A DNA stretch of 64,000 nucleotides from Brevibacterium moorei (GTDB lineage: Bacteria; Actinomycetota; Actinomycetes; Actinomycetales; Brevibacteriaceae), in contig NZ_JANIJX010000017.1 in the NCBI RefSeq assembly GCF_024580735.1, positions 24,079 through 88,078 of the forward strand, given 5' to 3'. A program made the position numbers and the translations under genes. The notes beneath the pieces were generated by a model. It did no database searches, was not told the DNA's origin, and saw only the letters and a list, made by a program, of their open reading frames with translations. Positions within the stretch are counted from its first letter, which is position 1. Each line of letters begins with the position of its first letter. Positions 61,401 through 64,000 of the stretch are shown one piece after another.

Positions 61401-63134
61401 CGTGACCTTGCCATCGGGGGCGGTGACCCTGAGCTTGGCCGTGCCGGGGAAACCGTCGCCGGCGGCCGCTACCCGGGTCGGTCCGGAGACGAACTGGCCG
61501 TCTTCCAGGTTCAGGCGCAGTGGCGCATCGTTCGCGCTGGCGACCTTGGCGGTGCCGGTCTTCTTCGCCTCGTGGGTGCCGTCGCCGGCCGTGAGCTCGT
61601 AGTCGAAGGACCGCTTGCCCCGCAGATCCGCCTTGGGCACGGTGAAGGTGTAGGTCGTGGCCGACCCGCCCGCCGCCGGGCCGCCGTCCTGGCCGCCGGA
61701 CTCCTGGCCGCCGGCGGCCTCGGCGACCAGGTTGTATGCGGTGAAGTCCTGATCGGCGTTCGACTTCAGCCGCAGGGTCGCCTTGCGCGTGAGCACATCG
61801 TCGGTCACGGTGAAGCGGAAGACAGCGTCCTCATCCGCGGCGAATTCCTCCGGGGTCCGATCGTCGATCACAGGGGCCGAGGCGTCGGCCGGCCAGTGCA
61901 GGGGCTCGGTCGGCACCTGCTCGGGTGCGACCCGGGTGGGGGTGGGCGCGGTGCGGCCGATCAGCACGCCGGTGGCGGGCCTGTCCGGATCGTAGGCGTA
62001 TTGGATGCCCTGATTGGCCGCGACGTCGTTTGCACCGTTCATGTTGTAGAAGACCCGGTTGACGGTGGTGCCCGATTTGGTGCGGATCTCCATGCCGCGT
62101 GGGGAGCCGTTGGCCATGCCGCCGGTGGACGTCGTCACCAGATTGATCGAATCGGGGTCCAGATCCGGGATCGGGTCCTCACCCTCGGCGGGTTCGGGCT
62201 TGTGGGAGTTGAAGAAGTCGGTGAAGTCCGTGGTCGTCTTATCGTCGTTGGCGCCGTTCTTGATCCACACGATGAGCGACTGGCCGGCGGGGATCTGGGC
62301 GGCGGGGTCGTCCAGTCGCCAGACGGCCGCCGAATCGATCGTGAAGTCGGCCGCCGGGTAGAGGTAGCGCAGGTCGAAGTCCGCCATGCTCACCGACTGG
62401 TCCGTCGGGTTGTGGATCTCCACGAACTCGTAGCCGTCGGAGCCGTTGACATTGGTGGAGTCGGGCAGCAGTTCGGTGATCTGCAGGAGTCCGTCCAGGG
62501 GGCTGATCGTCTGCTTCGCTGCGGCCCTGGGGGAGTCGAGCTGTGCGACGGACCGCGCTTTGTGTGTCTTCGTCGTCTTCTTCAACTGGGACGCGGTGCG
62601 TGGACCGCCCGCGGCGTCTCGTTCGGCGAACTGGTCGCCGGCGTCCTCCGGTGCGGGCCCCTGCTTGCCCTTGGGGCCGGGGTTGAACACGGGGGCGCCC
62701 GGCTTCGATGTGCCCAGCCCCGGGGTCGCCGGGTCCGCGTCGGCGGTCCGGCGGTCCGCGGAGTCGTCTTCGGTCGGTGGAGCGGCCGGGGCATTGTCCG
62801 CGGGCTGTGTGGTCGCGTCGTCTTCCGTGGACTCGTCGGCCGGGTCCGGTTCTGCAGCGGGAACTGAGGGTGCATCGATGCCGGATGAGGCGTCCGGTTT
62901 CGTCTTCCCCTCGACCTGCCGGTCGGATTCCGGTGCTGTGGTGGCCGGAGTGCTCTGCTGGTCGTGGGAGGCGTCGGGCGGGAGGGCCGCGGCACTGGCC
63001 ATGGCGGGGCTGAGCACCAGGCCGAGGCTGACGGCGGCGGCCAGCAGGGGACGGGGCGCCAGGGGTGAGTGCCGGCGGTAGCGGGGCAGCTGCGAATGCC
63101 GTGCAGGACGGAAGGGGCGGTTTTCGGGCGTCAC
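58407..63134 (-). CDS. Large wall-anchored surface metallophosphoesterase with lamin-tail domain
   Basis: A 1575-residue secreted protein. A signal peptide ends near residue 50 (PAMASAAA). A charged D/E/P-rich region runs to about 200. A lamin-tail domain follows at about 215-345 (LLQITELLPDSTNVNGSDGY...FVEIHNPTDQSVS). Several Ig-like/bacterial repeat modules come next (about 440-560 and 760-870, e.g. TVDNTAPQI). A calcineurin-type phosphoesterase spans about 1070-1285 (TDTQYY, HTGDIVD, LAGNHDVD, INMHEF, SGHYHD). The C-terminal sorting signal is LPVTG (1542-1546), a hydrophobic helix and RRRR. The GTG start has AAAGGAAA upstream. A 21-bp tandem duplication at 60100-60141 encodes repeated GDGTTSA. 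It may release phosphate from nucleotides or other organophosphates outside the cell. Confidence 0.88.
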   Translation of the reverse strand: MTPENRPFRPARHSQLPRYRRHSPLAPRPLLAAAVSLGLVLSPAMASAAALPPDASHDQQSTPATTAPESDRQVEGKTKPDASSGIDAPSVPAAEPDPADESTEDDATTQPADNAPAAPPTEDDSADRRTADADPATPGLGTSKPGAPVFNPGPKGKQGPAPEDAGDQFAERDAAGGPRTASQLKKTTKTHKARSVAQLDSPRAAAKQTISPLDGLLQITELLPDSTNVNGSDGYEFVEIHNPTDQSVSMADFDLRYLYPAADFTIDSAAVWRLDDPAAQIPAGQSLIVWIKNGANDDKTTTDFTDFFNSHKPEPAEGEDPIPDLDPDSINLVTTSTGGMANGSPRGMEIRTKSGTTVNRVFYNMNGANDVAANQGIQYAYDPDRPATGVLIGRTAPTPTRVAPEQVPTEPLHWPADASAPVIDDRTPEEFAADEDAVFRFTVTDDVLTRKATLRLKSNADQDFTAYNLVAEAAGGQESGGQDGGPAAGGSATTYTFTVPKADLRGKRSFDYELTAGDGTHEAKKTGTAKVASANDAPLRLNLEDGQFVSGPTRVAAAGDGFPGTAKLRVTAPDGKVTDLQTESELEREPMFVFEASQTDDYFRNGVVVDGKVVNVFDRGLYSDWGTIETAIPLEAIKDGKLSAAIYAGTKAKTDIDPDENNDDFVVRNVRLLLPDGRTLRPAGYDDPSVELQMGDSAGKMDFFDAQFELPEDAEHAQAAVWDTTGTGDGDYTVTATDDSGNEVGRKVTVDNTAPQISTELAEGKLYQGKFDLDAEVTDAGSGLAQDGVHATLDGQDIELPHSTSSLDLAPGKHTFTVHARDELGNSSSREIEFSTPEENPFAELLTPDGSTARTKDARLSAKVTDPTKDELRVEFLRGERLRFDRDNDGAGKIAATSGSVRDADQAEREDGQALKAGQATVSDDSLPYNSFDVKVPQGADAAAKVRVAWAGRANPGARVRLLVWDAEAAKGKGAYVEVAAQLAAAEDGEGDAGDAAKDGTTSAGDGTTSAGQVHLEALVPVKGHAIERDGKQVVRALVQHSVGFSGENLSDRDTKVKPAHKEDTPRDQYDFTLGWETDTQYYNASYPARQKDIHTYFLDRRAPLNLQYMFHTGDIVDKSKQEYQWENADPEYKRLDDAKLPYGVLAGNHDVDQQASDYTDYARYFGAHRYQGNPWYGESFQDNRGHYDLISAGGNDFLMLYMGWDPTDEGIAWMNEVLKKYPERTAIINMHEFMMTTGGLGPVPQRVMDEVVAKNKNVRMVQSGHYHDAFTRKDQFDDNGDGTPDRTVNTVLFDFQALPEGGQSYLRLQHYDNQNRTMTSRTFSPYLADYDSDDPALEEQHQEFTISYDELGLHPQDKTLTTDSFTADVLGGNIAGAGLDSGRTLRTGMPWDSGEKAGATGRKKRALAQTKESDPSLLAQFDKVESGSTVTAKLEDVEAGPLSWYVRVTDDNGGEFLSDIRTLEVRAGEGSDEDGPDGDTGDADGNGSAEPSEPNEPGTPTSGPEEPGDEGSGSDGPGASGNADGANEASAGDAARPGGSLPVTGPAALGLAGLLGATLLGLGAWLVARARRRR
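60100..60141. repeat. 21-bp in-frame tandem duplication in surface-protein gene
   Basis: Two exact 21-bp units lie head to tail and encode the repeated heptapeptide (GDGTTSA) in a linker just before the phosphoesterase domain. Such in-frame repeats can change length by slippage. Confidence 0.85.
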
Positions 63135-63231
63135 AGAGTTTCCTTTGCGGATGGGGGTGGTTACCGGCCCATCCTCGCCCGGGAAGGTGGCGGCAGGGTT
63201 GCCCGCGGCTGAACCCCGATGAATAAGTCAG

Positions 63232-63527
63232 GTGTTGGGTGTTTACCTGTTGTGGTGGCTGTTACGTTCGACAATGCCATCGACAAGCATTATTAATGCC
63301 GGTCCCGCATTGCCATTTCCGCATAGCAGTAGCGTGAAAGGGGCCGACAAATTACGGGAACTTCGGCCTCGGGGTGGAAGCAGCGTGACTCGGGTACTGT
63401 ATCGCCGAGTCGGTGAGACTTTTGTCGTCGGAGTGTATGGGCCTGAAGCGTAGTTCGACCCCAAAGGTTTTCGAGGGCTTGTCGCGCTGCCAAGAGACGT
63501 CTGAGCGAAGTGGAGGAGTTGAAATGA
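63232..63527 (+). pseudogene. Decayed Gp49/HigB-like toxin gene
   Basis: A frame from about 63262 encodes GPALPFPHSSSVKGADKLRE, then LRPRGG and RVLYRRVGETFVVGVYGPEA. This is the core of phage-derived Gp49-like (HigB/RelE) toxins. It then hits TAG at 63450. The coding trace continues as FDPKGF in the same frame and, after a shift, as AAKRRLSEVEELK, ending in TGA at 63525-63527, which overlaps the antitoxin ATG as in intact pairs. The N-terminal third is missing. An in-frame stop and at least one frameshift make it nonfunctional. The 100 bp before it, back to the surface-protein start, show nothing clear. Confidence 0.65.
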
Positions 63528-63860
63528 AGCTTGCAGATTTGAAGAGCCACGCTGACCTGCAGGATACGAGGCGGGCCAGCGACCCCGGCTATGCGGAGGA
63601 ATCGGATCGAACCTCAGCGGTCGGCGCGGTCAGTGTCGCTGTTGTCCGATTCTGGGCCGAGCCCGATCTGACTCAGCAGGCCTTTGCCGCTTGGCTGGGT
63701 TGGAAGCAGCCGCAGGTCGCCCATCTTGAGCGGGGGATGCCGTGCCCTCGCTGGAAACGCTGCAGGGCTTGCCCGGGCAGGAGTGTTGCGTGTCGAGATC
63801 GGACCTGACTTCCACAATGTTGGGCGATTTCTGGGATTTCGAGATTGTTTGTGCTGGTGA
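63524..63860 (+). pseudogene. Decayed XRE/HigA-like antitoxin gene
   Basis: The ATG at 63524 has GGAGGA upstream and encodes MKLADLKSHADLQ followed by a helix-turn-helix (DLTQQAFAAWLGWKQPQVAHLERG). After about 63737 the frame is lost. The expected antitoxin sequence continues in a second frame (GDAVPSLETLQGL) and then a third (GVLRVEIGPDFHNVG), ending at TGA 63858. Two frameshifts therefore break it. The order toxin then antitoxin with an ATGA overlap is that of HigBA modules. Confidence 0.65.
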
Positions 63861-63913
63861 GAGGCCTACGCTTGGGGGCGTGGGTAACTAACGGGTCGCC
63901 TAAAATGGCCGGT

Positions 63914-64000
63914 ATGAGCCCGTTCGTCCGCCGCGTGCCTTCAAAATCCGGAGCCACTGTTGTGCAGGTCGTGGACAAGACTGGTGGGAAGTACCGGATC
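63914..64000 (+). mobile_element. 5' end of an IS1634-type transposase (cut by window end)
   Basis: The ATG at 63914 begins MSPFVRRVPSKSGATVVQVV followed by DKTGGKYRI, which resembles the N-terminus of IS1634/IS1549-family transposases. The window ends after 29 codons, so completeness is unknown. An in-frame ATG at 63905 is also possible. The IS left end should lie in 63861-63913, but I cannot identify the terminal inverted repeat with only one end visible. Confidence 0.6.

Noticed and set aside
61572..62867. 431-residue plus-strand frame over the surface protein
   Set aside because: It is antisense to the lamin-tail/Ig-like region and has no independent support.
1..64000. CRISPR arrays, tRNA/rRNA genes, prophage
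   Set aside because: No regularly spaced repeats, no cloverleaf or rRNA sequence and no phage structural genes were seen. The only mobile traces are at the right edge.

Overview
The window is high-G+C DNA with strong third-position G/C bias, many GTG starts, 4-nt ATGA/GTGA gene overlaps, apparently leaderless promoters and an LPXTG-type wall-anchored protein. This fits an actinobacterium (Actinomycetota, perhaps of the Micrococcales type). I cannot name a genus from the sequence alone.

Layout. (1) 0-6.7 kb: an ALDH7-family semialdehyde dehydrogenase, an acetolactate-synthase-like ThDP enzyme and a tandem pair of amino-acid permeases on the other strand. (2) 6.9-11.5 kb: an NmrA-like reductase and molybdenum-cofactor (Moco) genes: a MoeB-rhodanese protein, a MogA-MoaE fusion, MoaA and MoaD. 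(3) 11.7-16.8 kb: ATP-dependent hydantoinase HyuA/HyuB and a carbamate kinase. (4) 16.8-20.8 kb: Mo-hydroxylase maturation genes (MocA, CoxD/MoxR, CoxE/VWA, XdhC), tightly overlapped. (5) 20.8-24.9 kb, reverse strand: AllH and a single-chain AllF-AllG fusion, the predicted oxamate (oxamic) carbamoyltransferase, divergent from a PucR regulator. (6) 26.7-40.9 kb: two NCS2 xanthine/uracil-type permeases, the three subunits of a Mo hydroxylase (CoxM/S/L type), CoxG, an amidase, MoeA, MoaC, a HTH-TOBE protein, ModA and a fused ModB-ModC transporter. (7) 41-45.9 kb: an L-2-hydroxyglutarate oxidase/MFS transporter/GntR module and a FUSC-family protein. (8) 45.9-51.6 kb: a GmrSD-like DUF262/DUF1524 nuclease, a zinc alcohol dehydrogenase, a degraded stretch and a conserved-looking unknown protein. 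(9) 51.7-58.3 kb: PII protein, AmtB, an M20-type N-carbamoyl/allantoate amidohydrolase, a SolA-like FAD oxidase, an ornithine-cyclodeaminase-like protein and a LysR regulator. (10) 58.4-64 kb: a very large surface metallophosphoesterase, a decayed HigBA-like toxin-antitoxin pair and the start of an IS1634-type transposase.

How it fits together. About 34 kb (6.9-40.9 kb) is devoted to importing molybdate, building Moco, maturing one Mo hydroxylase, importing purine-like bases and, in the same interval, cleaving hydantoin-like rings and recovering ATP from a carbamoyl group. The PucR regulator, NCS2 permeases and AllFGH/carbamate-kinase set point to purine or ureide catabolism ending in oxamate, carbamoyl phosphate and ATP. 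Uricase, allantoinase and ureidoglycolate dehydrogenase are not in the window, so the middle of the route is missing or replaced. The PII/AmtB/amidohydrolase/amine-oxidase block at 52-57 kb looks like a second nitrogen-scavenging unit and may supply the allantoate or N-carbamoyl step.

Non-coding features include a perfect 32-bp inverted repeat at 40931-41000, two related hairpin elements at 49601-49696 and 51653-51722, another large hairpin at 58313-58397, six TANNNT boxes placed 6-7 nt before ATG starts, and a motif shared upstream of the two NCS2 permeases. I saw no rRNA, tRNA, CRISPR array or prophage.
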